Source of the DNA: Terriglobales bacterium
GTDB lineage: Bacteria; Acidobacteriota; Terriglobia; Terriglobales; Acidobacteriaceae
Direction of reading: 5' to 3'
Assembly: GCA_035561515.1 (NCBI GenBank)
Contig: DATMXP010000016.1
Coordinates: 1 to 64,000, forward strand
Length of the DNA stretch: 64,000 nt
Each line of letters begins with the position of its first letter. The first letter of the stretch is position 1. Positions 9,640-16,853 of this stretch are shown one piece after another. A model generated the notes under the pieces. It searched no databases. It worked only from the letters and a program-made list of their open reading frames with translations, and was not told the origin of the DNA. Position numbers and translations under genes: made by a program.

Positions 9640-9751
9640 GCGCCAATTGCCCCGGATGTGGGTCAGCGCAACGTCGGGTAGGTGTAGCTCATCGAATTAA
9701 TGCACAAGACGGTTGCAGCTAAGTACACCAGCAGGACGCCCTGCTGTTTTT
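9640..9751 (+). ncRNA. Candidate structured small RNA ending in an intrinsic terminator
   Basis: This 112-bp stretch lies between two protein genes and ends in a perfect terminator on the plus strand. A long-range helix joins GGTGTAGCT (9681-9689) to AGCT (9717-9720) and TACACC (9724-9729). A weak -10-like TATAGT lies just upstream. No coding frame fits. It could be an independent RNA or an attenuator leader for the gene at 9833. I do not recognise a known riboswitch or RNA family. The boundaries are approximate. Confidence 0.4.
9729..9751 (+). terminator. Intrinsic terminator of the candidate small RNA
   Basis: A perfect 7-bp stem CAGCAGG / CCTGCTG with a 4-base loop is followed at once by TTTTT. 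It lies on the plus strand where no protein gene ends, which implies a non-coding transcript or an attenuator. Confidence 0.8.
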
Positions 9752-9832
9752 GCGCTTCAAGGCTGCCTTCCGGCGGGAGCCGTCCCTCAGGGGTGGTTCG
9801 GAAGTTCCGTCAGAATTGGGAGTTGAGGCCAC

Positions 9833-10108
9833 ATGGAAGGTCAGGAAATTCGGAAATCGGAAGTGAACCTGTCAACCGCTGAGATCGAAGACGAAAACCG
9901 TCGCCTTCGCCGCCTCCAGATCATGATGAGCATGGTCATGCAGGTGTTGAGCGAGCAGTCGAACCTCACCATCGAGGAGGCCTCCGAGCTCGTTGCGAGT
10001 AGCCGGAAAGCCGCCCTCAACCTCTTTCCCGGCAAGGAACTTGCCTACGACCTCATCTACAAGCCGCGCCTCCAGCGCATTCTGAACGAGCGCTTCCGGC
10101 TCCAGTAG
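9833..10108 (+). CDS. Small conserved helical protein of unknown function
   Basis: A 91-residue protein with an ATG preceded by a GTTGAGG-type ribosome-binding site. The sequence is helical and amphipathic (ENRRLRRLQIMMSMVMQV), followed by EEASELVASSRKAALNLFPGKELAYDL and a basic end. It has neither a signal peptide nor a clear membrane span. I do not recognise a family, although the overall layout looks like a small regulatory or adaptor protein. It lies downstream of the candidate small RNA. Confidence 0.7.
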   Translation: MEGQEIRKSEVNLSTAEIEDENRRLRRLQIMMSMVMQVLSEQSNLTIEEASELVASSRKAALNLFPGKELAYDLIYKPRLQRILNERFRLQ

Positions 10109-10207
10109 CAGCGCACCGGTGACTCGCCGCAAGCTTCTCCGGATCCGGCTGAATCTCCACTTGGACCCGTCACTGGGACGAATTGCGGCTCACAATGTGG
10201 GAAGACA

Positions 10208-10246
10208 AAAGCGGCGTTGCAAAGTCGTCACCTCTTCGCAACGCCG
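10208..10246 (-). terminator. Intrinsic terminator of the PEP-CTERM gene
   Basis: An 8-bp inverted repeat GGCGTTGC (10213-10220) / GCAACGCC (10238-10245). Read on the minus strand it is followed by GCTTTTGT, just beyond the stop of the gene at 10267. Confidence 0.65.
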
Positions 10247-10266
10247 AAAATGAAGATGGCCCGAGC

Positions 10267-10911
10267 TTACTTCCTCTTCCGCAGAAACACTGCCACTGCC
10301 CCGGTCGCAACCACCAACACGGAAGCCGGTTCTGGTACCTGGTTCACCGGAGGCGCCGAAGAAATCGCGCCTACTGCATCGATGTCTGCGCCGACTGTTC
10401 CGCCGGTTTGGTCTCCTTCGTTCGTGTCGTCGGTCAGCCGCACATAGGAGAAGTACTGACCCAGGCCAAACCCGAACGCGTCGATATCGATGCCGCTGGT
10501 GGCGCCGAATACCTTACCAACTCCGTGCCAGACCACTCCGTCCTCGCTGATGTCCACGAACGTATCCTCCACGTCCGGGCCTACCTCAAAGATCCAGAGA
10601 TCCAGCGCGCTGCTTCCGCTGCCGGTCAGCGAATTGTTCGTGAAACGCAGAACGATGGAGCCGCCATCGCCGAGCGATACGTAGCTCGGATTCGCCGGAT
10701 AATTCGGAACTCCCAGCGCTTGTGTCGGATCCAGCACACTGGCGATCGGCTCCCCATTCTTAATCGCCGGCGTAAAACTTACGACCGCATCCGCAAAAGA
10801 CGCGGACCCTCCCGGAAAGTTCACTCCCCCGAAAACATCTGACCGCGCTGGCGTTACCAGCACCGCCATCACACACATTAAAAAAATAACCGTACTTGCT
10901 CGTTTGAACAT
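10267..10911 (-). CDS. PEP-CTERM sorting-domain exported protein
   Basis: A 214-residue secreted protein with a signal peptide (about residues 1-24) and a C-terminal PEP-CTERM tail. The tail is the VPEPAS motif at about residue 192, a short hydrophobic helix and a basic RKRK end, which is the substrate signature of the exosortase / EpsH sorting system linked to exopolysaccharide. The middle is a beta-rich domain with many Asp and Gly residues (DLWIFEVGPDVEDTFVDIS). No exosortase is in this window, so sorting must use a gene elsewhere. A structured leader precedes the gene. Confidence 0.88.
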   Translation of the reverse strand: MFKRASTVIFLMCVMAVLVTPARSDVFGGVNFPGGSASFADAVVSFTPAIKNGEPIASVLDPTQALGVPNYPANPSYVSLGDGGSIVLRFTNNSLTGSGSSALDLWIFEVGPDVEDTFVDISEDGVVWHGVGKVFGATSGIDIDAFGFGLGQYFSYVRLTDDTNEGDQTGGTVGADIDAVGAISSAPPVNQVPEPASVLVVATGAVAVFLRKRK

Positions 10912-10929
10912 GAATGCTTCCTTTCACCT

Positions 10930-11018
10930 CGGATAGGCATAACTGCGCCGCGATACTGCGCAGTGGCGCGAGCACCCGAAGGCAAAACCCGCAACTGGGG
11001 TGCCGGAGTTCCGCCATG
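10930..11018 (-). promoter_or_regulatory. Candidate structured leader upstream of the PEP-CTERM gene
   Basis: Two stem-loops sit side by side before the PEP-CTERM start. One pairs ACTGCGC (10941-10947) with GCGCAGT (10957-10963). The other pairs GCACCC (10971-10976) with GGGTGC near 10998-11003. The block is G+C rich and lies within a likely 5' leader. I could not match it to a known riboswitch, and it lacks the conserved GACGCAAAGC segment of GEMM-I. It is reported as unexplained structure only. Confidence 0.35.
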
Positions 11019-11275
11019 ACGCCCGCGTGGGAGTTAAAAAAACGCGATCAACCGCAAACGTCGCCACCAAGTTCGCAAAGTGGCTGCTGAGTCACAGCTT
11101 TCAGTATTCCCATTTCGGAACTACGGGGCAGAATACGTACATCTCTCCAGAGTTATGGCCCGCATCAGAGGCTTGGGAGATCTCTCAACGAACTTGAATG
11201 TGCAGGAGTTTGCAGTTCTTCAGGAACTTGGTTTCCTGATCGGCGCCACACTGCCCCGGGCAGGGCAGACATGAA
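11019..11275. other. Intergenic stretch with no recognised feature
   Basis: About 250 bp between the PEP-CTERM leader and the next terminator. Short open frames here have no ribosome-binding site or recognisable composition. I see no gene or RNA signature. Confidence 0.5.
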
Positions 11276-11304
11276 AAAGCGGCTCACGATGGAGTGAGCC
11301 GCTC
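11276..11304 (-). terminator. Intrinsic terminator of the deiodinase-like gene
   Basis: A strong inverted repeat GCGGCTCAC / GTGAGCCGC with a short loop. On the minus strand it is followed by TTTTT, just past the stop at 11326. Confidence 0.85.
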
Positions 11305-11325
11305 GTCTTCACTGAACTTCTCGAC

Positions 11326-12249
11326 TTAGATTCCGACTGCGTACTCGTCGTTCGGTTCCGACGTTCCCCTATAACCGTAGTGATAGGGCTCCATCGAACG
11401 CGCGAACCGTGCCTTGCGCAGACGATATCCCACATACAATCCGCCCGCGATCACGCCCGCCGCCAGTCCCGCGGCCGTCAGCGCAGCTCCGGGGTTCAGC
11501 ACCACCGGACCCACCACCCGCGCCGTCGAATGCACCATGCGTCCCGGACGCCCCAGTCCTTCTCGGAAGTCCTGGATCGCCTTCTTTCCGCCGCGGCCCA
11601 GTGCGCGATGGCTGGTAATCATCGCCGACGTCATCGGGATCGTCAGGTCCTCACCGCCGTTCACCACCGCGTGGTCCGTGTCCCGCTCCTCCTGCACTTC
11701 CAGCAACTCCTCCAACGCCTCGCCGATCCCGGTCACGCGGCTCCACAGCGAACGGAATGCCACCCGGCCCGACTTGTCGATGATGTATGTCGGATTCGGC
11801 ATCTTGCCGTATTTCTTGTGGACCTTGCCGTCTAGCTCATCCAGCAGGATCGTAAACTCGATGTGCTCTTCATCGCGCAGCGTCTCAGCCGCTTCCAGTT
11901 TGTCATCCATCGATTGATGCGCCGGCAGCTTCTCGCCCGGATGAGCTTCTCGGATATAAACAAAGAGGAATTCCACATCGTCGTTGTCCTGGTACTCCTC
12001 GTACAGATTGTTCATCCGGCGGATGGAAGAGGCCGTAAACGGACAGGTCGCCGACCCGAACGTAAGTACCACGTTCTTCTCGCCTGCGAAGTCACTCAGG
12101 CGAAACTTGTCGCCTTCGATGGAGCGTAGTTCAAAATCCGGTGCCCTTTCGCCCGGTTCCGGACCGCTGCCAAATCCGTGCCGAGCCGCGTCTCGGAGTA
12201 GTTCATGATTGCTGAAGGATTCGTAGTTGTAAGGTTTTCTTCCGAACAT
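11326..12249 (-). CDS. Thioredoxin-fold redox protein related to iodothyronine deiodinases
   Basis: A 307-residue protein. Residues 30-185 form a redoxin domain (GERAPDFEL opening). The active-site loop is FGSATCPF with C69 (codon TGT), and VYIREAHP follows near residue 97. Both segments resemble the deiodinase family, in which GSCTUPPF carries selenocysteine and VYIEEAHP follows; here cysteine takes the selenocysteine position. A late hydrophobic helix (about residues 255-278) may tether it to the membrane. The start is the ATG at 12249; the frame stays open far upstream but overlaps the divergent peroxiredoxin. The likely role is peroxide or thiol redox chemistry; deiodination is not implied. 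Confidence 0.8.
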   Translation of the reverse strand: MFGRKPYNYESFSNHELLRDAARHGFGSGPEPGERAPDFELRSIEGDKFRLSDFAGEKNVVLTFGSATCPFTASSIRRMNNLYEEYQDNDDVEFLFVYIREAHPGEKLPAHQSMDDKLEAAETLRDEEHIEFTILLDELDGKVHKKYGKMPNPTYIIDKSGRVAFRSLWSRVTGIGEALEELLEVQEERDTDHAVVNGGEDLTIPMTSAMITSHRALGRGGKKAIQDFREGLGRPGRMVHSTARVVGPVVLNPGAALTAAGLAAGVIAGGLYVGYRLRKARFARSMEPYHYGYRGTSEPNDEYAVGI

Positions 12250-12387
12250 CGCCGGGGCCTCCTCGCTGCTACACCGCCTGAACTGTTTCGATGCGAAACC
12301 GCTCTTGCGATATGTCCATTCTAGTACGCGCAGCGGGTTTGCCGTTGCGAATCCGGAGGAACTAGAATGTCGGCACGGAGAACCAAT

Positions 12388-12891
12388 ATGGCACTCAAGG
12401 TCGGCGATAAGGCGCCTGACTTCACCGTTCCTGCCGTTCGCGGAGTCGAGAAGCTCACTGTCAAGCTCAGCGACTACCGGGGCAAGAAGAACGTCGTTAT
12501 CGCATTCTATCCACTCGACTGGACCCCGGTTTGAGGGGCCCAGATGCCGGCGTATAACGCGGATCTCGACCGCTTCGCCGGATTCGATGCCCAGGTCATG
12601 GGCATGAGCGTGGATTCCATCTATAGCCACATCGCATGGCAGAAGAAAGAAATCGGCATGATGAACTATCCCCTCTGCGCCGACTTCTATCCGCATGGCG
12701 AAGTGGCCAGGAAGTTCGATGTACTTCGCGAAGGTGAGCCCGTTCCCGGCATTAACGAACGCGCTATCTTCGTGGTTGACAAGGAAGGCATCATCGTCTT
12801 CGCCAAGCTCTACCGTCTGGATGAGCAACCCGAAAACGAAGAGTTGTTTGAAGTGCTTCGTAACCTGAAGGCGAAGGCCGCGGCGAAGTAG
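12388..12891 (+). CDS. Selenocysteine-containing peroxiredoxin (in-frame TGA at the catalytic position)
   Basis: A thiol/selenol peroxidase of the AhpC/TSA family, 167 residues if the TGA at 12532-12534 is read as selenocysteine. The opening [17 protein letters not shown] is canonical. The peroxidatic motif PxxxTxxC appears as PLDWTPV followed by the TGA codon at residue 49, exactly where the catalytic cysteine belongs. The frame then continues without interruption through GAQMPAYN, the [10 protein letters not shown] segment with the conserved arginine, and a normal C-terminus. C97 could act as a resolving residue. An ATG at 12367 with an excellent GGAGGA site is an alternative start (selenocysteine then at residue 56). 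Simple gene callers will report only the 3' part from 12544. A hairpin follows the TGA. Confidence 0.85.
12532..12582 (+). promoter_or_regulatory. Candidate bacterial SECIS element after the selenocysteine UGA
   Basis: Downstream of the TGA at 12532, CCGGCG (12547-12552) pairs with CGCCGG (12576-12581). An inner stem GCGG (12559-12562) / CCGC (12570-12573) closes a 7-base loop, with two possible A-U pairs and bulges between the stems. The apical loop begins 28 nt after the UGA, within the spacing seen for bacterial SECIS elements. A G lies at the closing pair of the loop. The fold is by eye; no energy was computed. Confidence 0.55.
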
Positions 12892-12915
12892 CCCTCACAA
12901 AGCCGGTAAAAACAG

Positions 12916-12944
12916 AGAAGGCGACCGTTAAGGCCGCCTTCTTT
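12916..12944 (+). terminator. Intrinsic terminator of the selenoprotein gene
   Basis: An 8-bp stem AGAAGGCG (12916-12923) / CGCCTTCT (12935-12942) followed by a short T run, 25 bp after the peroxiredoxin stop. Confidence 0.8.
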
Positions 12945-12964
12945 ATGTTTAGTATGAAGACCGA

Positions 12965-13054
12965 TTAAGACCGCCGCATCCGAATATACGACCTCACGGA
13001 AACTGCAAAAATAACCGGACAAACTATCATCGCAAATAACGAGGTCATGTTCAT
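12965..13054 (-). CDS. Possible 29-residue membrane peptide
   Basis: A short frame encoding a hydrophobic helix with a basic tail (starts MNMTSLFAMIV, ends YIRMRRS). A GGAG lies just before the ATG at 13054. The composition is typical of small membrane proteins, but length alone gives little statistical support. It sits between two other genes with no other explanation for the sequence. Confidence 0.3.
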   Translation of the reverse strand: MNMTSLFAMIVCPVIFAVSVRSYIRMRRS

Positions 13055-13162
13055 GTCTCCATCATAAGAGACCTTTGCCTCACCTCGTCATTCAAAGTTC
13101 GATTACCAAAGATCAGCGAGAGTGATACTACTCGCGTCATCTGCTGACTGATTCCACACGAC

Positions 13163-13585
13163 TTACGGCAACGGGCATCCCGTTTTGGAACTCAACTCCG
13201 CCAATGGCGTCGTGCCCAGCCTGCGCTGCCCGTCCGCGAAGATCCACGTCGGCACCTGTTTCACTCCGGCCCACGAGCACGCCGGTGCGGGCTCCTTCTG
13301 CCCCGGCACCCTGCATTCCACGTACGTCACATACTGGAACGACTCGCCAAACAGCTCCTTCTGGTCCAGGCAATGCGGACAGATCGAGCTGCCATACATC
13401 ACGGCCTTCTTTTCCGTCAGGCATTTGGCGAATCCATCGAGCGACTTCGACTTGTCGCTCCGATTGAGTAACGCCATCGCAAACGCCGCTGCAATCAGCG
13501 CCACAACGGCCACCGCCAGCACGACCACCAGCCAGCGTCTTCCCTTCCCGCCGGACTCCCCATTCCGATTTCCCATGCCTGACAT
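13163..13585 (-). CDS. Membrane-anchored thioredoxin-like protein with CPHC motif
   Basis: A 140-residue protein with one N-terminal membrane helix (about residues 18-40) and an outward thioredoxin-like domain. The active-site motif is C69-P-H-C72 in the context YGSSICPHCLDQKELFG. The cis-proline loop is seen as VKQVPTWIF. CPHC and the short length resemble the thioredoxin domain found with bacterial VKOR proteins, so a role in disulfide transfer in the periplasm is plausible. The ATG at 13585 is chosen; upstream extension of the frame is highly basic and unlikely to be translated. Confidence 0.8.
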   Translation of the reverse strand: MSGMGNRNGESGGKGRRWLVVVLAVAVVALIAAAFAMALLNRSDKSKSLDGFAKCLTEKKAVMYGSSICPHCLDQKELFGESFQYVTYVECRVPGQKEPAPACSWAGVKQVPTWIFADGQRRLGTTPLAELSSKTGCPLP

Positions 13586-13617
13586 TCTACCCAGCACCCC
13601 TCTGCTTTCGCAGCAAA

Positions 13618-13650
13618 ACAAAAAGGGCGACCCGCAGGCCGCCCTTCTCC
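13618..13650 (-). terminator. Intrinsic terminator after tsf
   Basis: Stem AAGGGCG (13623-13629) / CGCCCTT (13640-13646), with TTTTTGTTTT following on the minus strand. It lies directly after the tsf stop and inside the 5' region upstream of the thioredoxin-like gene. Confidence 0.85.
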
Positions 13651-13661
13651 AAATCAGAAAG

Positions 13662-14330
<669 letters not shown>

Positions 14331-14407
14331 TTCCGATCCTTTTCCTGAAAACCCGTATACAAACGTTGACCCGCGCCCCTCTACGACGCGCGGGTCATAA
14401 TCCAATC

Positions 14408-14437
14408 CTAGCTACTAACTTCCAGCTACTAGCTACT
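14408..14437. repeat. Degenerate CTAGCTACTA-type repeat between rpsB and tsf
   Basis: Imperfect direct copies of TAGCTACTAACT and AGCTACTAGCTACT, related to the tandem repeat before coaX. The role is unknown. Confidence 0.5.
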
Positions 14438-14443
14438 GATTCT

Positions 14444-15322
14444 CTAGACTTCCGCGTGACGCGCTTCTGCAGATTCCGAAGCGGCTTCACTTTCCGCCGA
14501 CATCGCCGGTTTCCGTCCGCCGCGCAGCACGTCTTCCATCGAAATCTCCTCGTTGGATTCCGTCTCTTCGCCCGGCGCCTGGCCTTCGCCTTCGCTCACG
14601 GCCACCGCATCCCGGACTTCCGCCACCTGCTTATCGGTCGCGGCCTGGTTGCCTTCGATCGCCGAATCGGCAATCTTCGACGCGAACAAGCGAATCGCAC
14701 GTAGCGCGTCGTCGTTTCCGGGGATGACGTAATCCACTTCGCTCGGATCGCAGTTCGTATCCACCACCGCGACCACCGGGATACCCAACTTCCGGGCTTC
14801 CCGCACCGCGATCTGCTCTTTGTTCGAATCGATCACGAACACCGCATCCGGCAGGCGGTTCATTTCCTTGATGCCGGCCAGGTTGGCCTGCAGGTGCTTG
14901 CGCTCACGCTCAAGCTTGATCACTTCCTTCTTCGGGAGAAGCTCATAACGGCCATCCGTGGCCATATCGTCGAGCTCCTTCAACCGCTTCACCGACTTCT
15001 GCACTGTCACCCAGTTCGTCAGAAGTCCGCCCAGCCACCGCTGGTTCACGTAGTACATCGAGCACCGGTTCGCTTCTTCCGCGATGGCGTCCTGCGCCTG
15101 GCGCTTGGTGCCTACAAACATGATCGTCTTTCCTTCGGCGGCAAGGTCACGCACGAAGTTCGACGCCTCTTTGAACATCTTCAGTGTCTTCTGAAGATCG
15201 ATGATGTAAATCCCGTTGCGCTCGCCAAAGATGTATTCCTTCATCTTTGGATTCCAGCGCTTCGTCTGGTGCCCGAAGTGAACTCCAGCTTCGAGCAGCT
15301 CTTTCATGCTGATGTTAGCCAA
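14444..15322 (-). CDS. rpsB: 30S ribosomal protein S2
   Basis: A 292-residue S2. The N-terminal signature ([22 protein letters not shown]) and the second signature ([16 protein letters not shown] [12 protein letters not shown]) are present. The body up to about residue 235 is standard; the C-terminal 55 residues form an acidic, low-complexity extension ([16 protein letters not shown]) absent from E. coli S2. Translation starts at TTG 15322 after a strong AAGGAGG. It is the first gene of the rpsB-tsf pair. Confidence 0.97.
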   Translation of the reverse strand: MANISMKELLEAGVHFGHQTKRWNPKMKEYIFGERNGIYIIDLQKTLKMFKEASNFVRDLAAEGKTIMFVGTKRQAQDAIAEEANRCSMYYVNQRWLGGLLTNWVTVQKSVKRLKELDDMATDGRYELLPKKEVIKLERERKHLQANLAGIKEMNRLPDAVFVIDSNKEQIAVREARKLGIPVVAVVDTNCDPSEVDYVIPGNDDALRAIRLFASKIADSAIEGNQAATDKQVAEVRDAVAVSEGEGQAPGEETESNEEISMEDVLRGGRKPAMSAESEAASESAEARHAEV

Positions 15323-15490
15323 ACAACCTCCTTTTTAGATTGCATCCGGACCGTACTGTCCCGGATTACATTCCCATCGCCCGCCCTCGCGAGGACGGGA
15401 AGAATTTGATTCCGTGGTTTCTTCCGCGGCGGCGGTTGGAATCACGACCGCCGCCACGAAGTCTTTAAACTTGCCGTTCGCCATCTCAGT

Positions 15491-15537
15491 TCCAGTCGCC
15501 AGACTGACGAACTGATGAACTGACAAACTGATGAACT
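15491..15537. repeat. Short direct repeats between rpsI and rpsB
   Basis: The motif ACTGATGAACT occurs twice, with ACTGACGAACT and ACTGACAAACT variants around it, just beyond the rpsI stop. It resembles a small expanded intergenic repeat. No function is evident. Confidence 0.45.
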
Positions 15538-15538
15538 C

Positions 15539-15934
15539 TTACCGCTTGCTGAACTGGAACCGCTTGCGTGCGCCCTTCTGGCCGTACTTCTTGCGTTCCT
15601 TCGCTCTCGGGTCGCGCCGCAGGAACCCGGCAGCCTTCAGCTTCGACCGCAGCTCCGGATTAAACACGATCAGCGCCCGGGCGATACCCATCTTCACCGC
15701 GCCGGCCTGGCCGTTCACGCCGCCGCCGTCCACGGTGATCACGGCATTGAAGCTTCCCTGCGTCTCGCTCAGCGCCAGCGGCTGCAATGCATCGATCCGC
15801 TGCGCGACCGTCACAAAGTGCTCGTCGAAACCCTTGCCGTTTACCTTGATGTCGCCGTTGCCGGGACGCAGAAACACACGGGCCACCGCCGACTTCCGCC
15901 GTCCCGTACCGTAATATTCAACTTGTTCAGCCAT
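15539..15934 (-). CDS. rpsI: 30S ribosomal protein S9
   Basis: A 131-residue S9 with the [16 protein letters not shown] opening, the [19 protein letters not shown] segment and the basic C-terminus ending QFSKR, whose terminal arginine contacts P-site tRNA. The start is the ATG at 15934. It is downstream of rplM, as is usual, but here the two are separated by about 195 bp containing tandem palindromes. Confidence 0.97.
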   Translation of the reverse strand: MAEQVEYYGTGRRKSAVARVFLRPGNGDIKVNGKGFDEHFVTVAQRIDALQPLALSETQGSFNAVITVDGGGVNGQAGAVKMGIARALIVFNPELRSKLKAAGFLRRDPRAKERKKYGQKGARKRFQFSKR

Positions 15935-15955
15935 GCTTCGTCGTTTCCTAGTAGT

Positions 15956-16027
15956 CCGGGATTTCACATCCCGGGGTCTTACCGGGATTTCATATCCCGG
16001 AGTCTTGCCGGAATTTCTCATTCCCGG
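15956..16027. repeat. Three tandem palindromes with a 26-bp period
   Basis: Near-identical 19-20 bp palindromes begin at 15956, 15982 and 16008, each of the form CCGGGAT-loop-ATCCCGG (third copy CCGGAAT...ATTCCCGG). Linkers share GTCTT. The period is exactly 26 bp. They lie between rplM and rpsI, in the transcribed spacer of a ribosomal-protein pair. Confidence 0.8.
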
Positions 16028-16098
16028 CTGTCTTGTGCGCCAAATCGCGTCAGCGCATCCAGAAATTATACCGAGGTCCCAAGTACCCGACCTTGTTT

Positions 16099-16128
16099 AT
16101 GTGGCACAGACATTCCTGTCTGTGCTCC
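16099..16128. repeat. REP-like hairpin after rplM
   Basis: The 9-bp perfect stem GCACAGACA / TGTCTGTGC (16104-16125) has loop TTCC, inside the context GTGGC...TGC. It has the same architecture as the GTGGC-hairpin repeats that flank the RAYT at 21 kb, with matched changes on both arms. Confidence 0.65.
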
Positions 16129-16587
16129 TTACTTATTCGCCGCTTTCCCGTCGGCGTAAGCCACGGCCGCCGCCGTCGGCTTCTGCGCCTCGTGCGGATG
16201 CCGATCGCCCTTATAGACCTTCAGCTTCTTGCCCATTGCCCGGCCCATCTTGGTCTTCGGCAGCATGCCCAGGACCGCCTGCTGGATTACCAGCTCCGGC
16301 TTCCGCTGCATGCGCTTTACGAAATCTTCCTCGCGCAATCCGCCCGGAAATCCGGTGTAGTGCCGGTACATCTTCGCCCCGGCCTTTAACCCGGTCAGCT
16401 TCACCTTTTCGGCATTAATGACGACCACATGGTCGCCGGCATCGATAAATGGCGTGTATTTAGGGCTATTCTTGCCCGCCAGGATGCGTGCACACTTCGT
16501 CGCCAGCCGGCCCAGGGTTTGACCCGAGGCGTCGACTACAAACCACTTGCGGACAATTTCCCCCTCTTTGGGGAAATACGTTGACAT
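16129..16587 (-). CDS. rplM: 50S ribosomal protein L13
   Basis: A 152-residue L13. Signatures seen are [19 protein letters not shown] at the N-terminus, [16 protein letters not shown], and [20 protein letters not shown] short Ala/Lys-rich C-terminal tail extends beyond the E. coli protein. The start is the ATG at 16587. It heads the rplM-rpsI unit. Confidence 0.97.
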   Translation of the reverse strand: MSTYFPKEGEIVRKWFVVDASGQTLGRLATKCARILAGKNSPKYTPFIDAGDHVVVINAEKVKLTGLKAGAKMYRHYTGFPGGLREEDFVKRMQRKPELVIQQAVLGMLPKTKMGRAMGKKLKVYKGDRHPHEAQKPTAAAVAYADGKAANK

Positions 16588-16853
16588 CTGAAATCTCCCT
16601 GAGTTTTCAAGAGAACCGCGGAGTTACAGCCCAGGACCGTAAAGATCAGACGGAGGACGCCTCTCTGGGCAGACCACTGCGGAGCAACAAAACATAGAGC
16701 TTACCTGAGTAGACCCGGGAAGTCAAACGTGGGCAGCGTTCGACTTGTATTTCCGGAAATCGTGAATTTGGGCCGATTTCCCTCTTTGGGATGGGATTCG
16801 GATTTATACTTCGCCGTTTCTCCCCCCAAATTGACCAAACAGGAGCCGAGCAG

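Noticed and set aside
10930..11018. Assignment of the PEP-CTERM leader as a GEMM-I (c-di-GMP) or cobalamin riboswitch
   Set aside because: Short words such as GGCAAAACC and CCGCAACTG are suggestive, but the invariant core segments of both classes are missing or out of order.
12532..12534. Treating the TGA as a simple nonsense mutation or pseudogene
   Set aside because: The stop falls exactly on the catalytic cysteine position, the frame is otherwise perfect on both sides, and a hairpin follows at SECIS spacing. Selenocysteine explains this better, although a read error cannot be excluded from sequence alone.
12250..12828. Extension of the deiodinase-like gene upstream to 12828 as one long protein
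   Set aside because: The extra 190 residues are antisense to the peroxiredoxin gene; the family N-terminus begins at the ATG at 12249.
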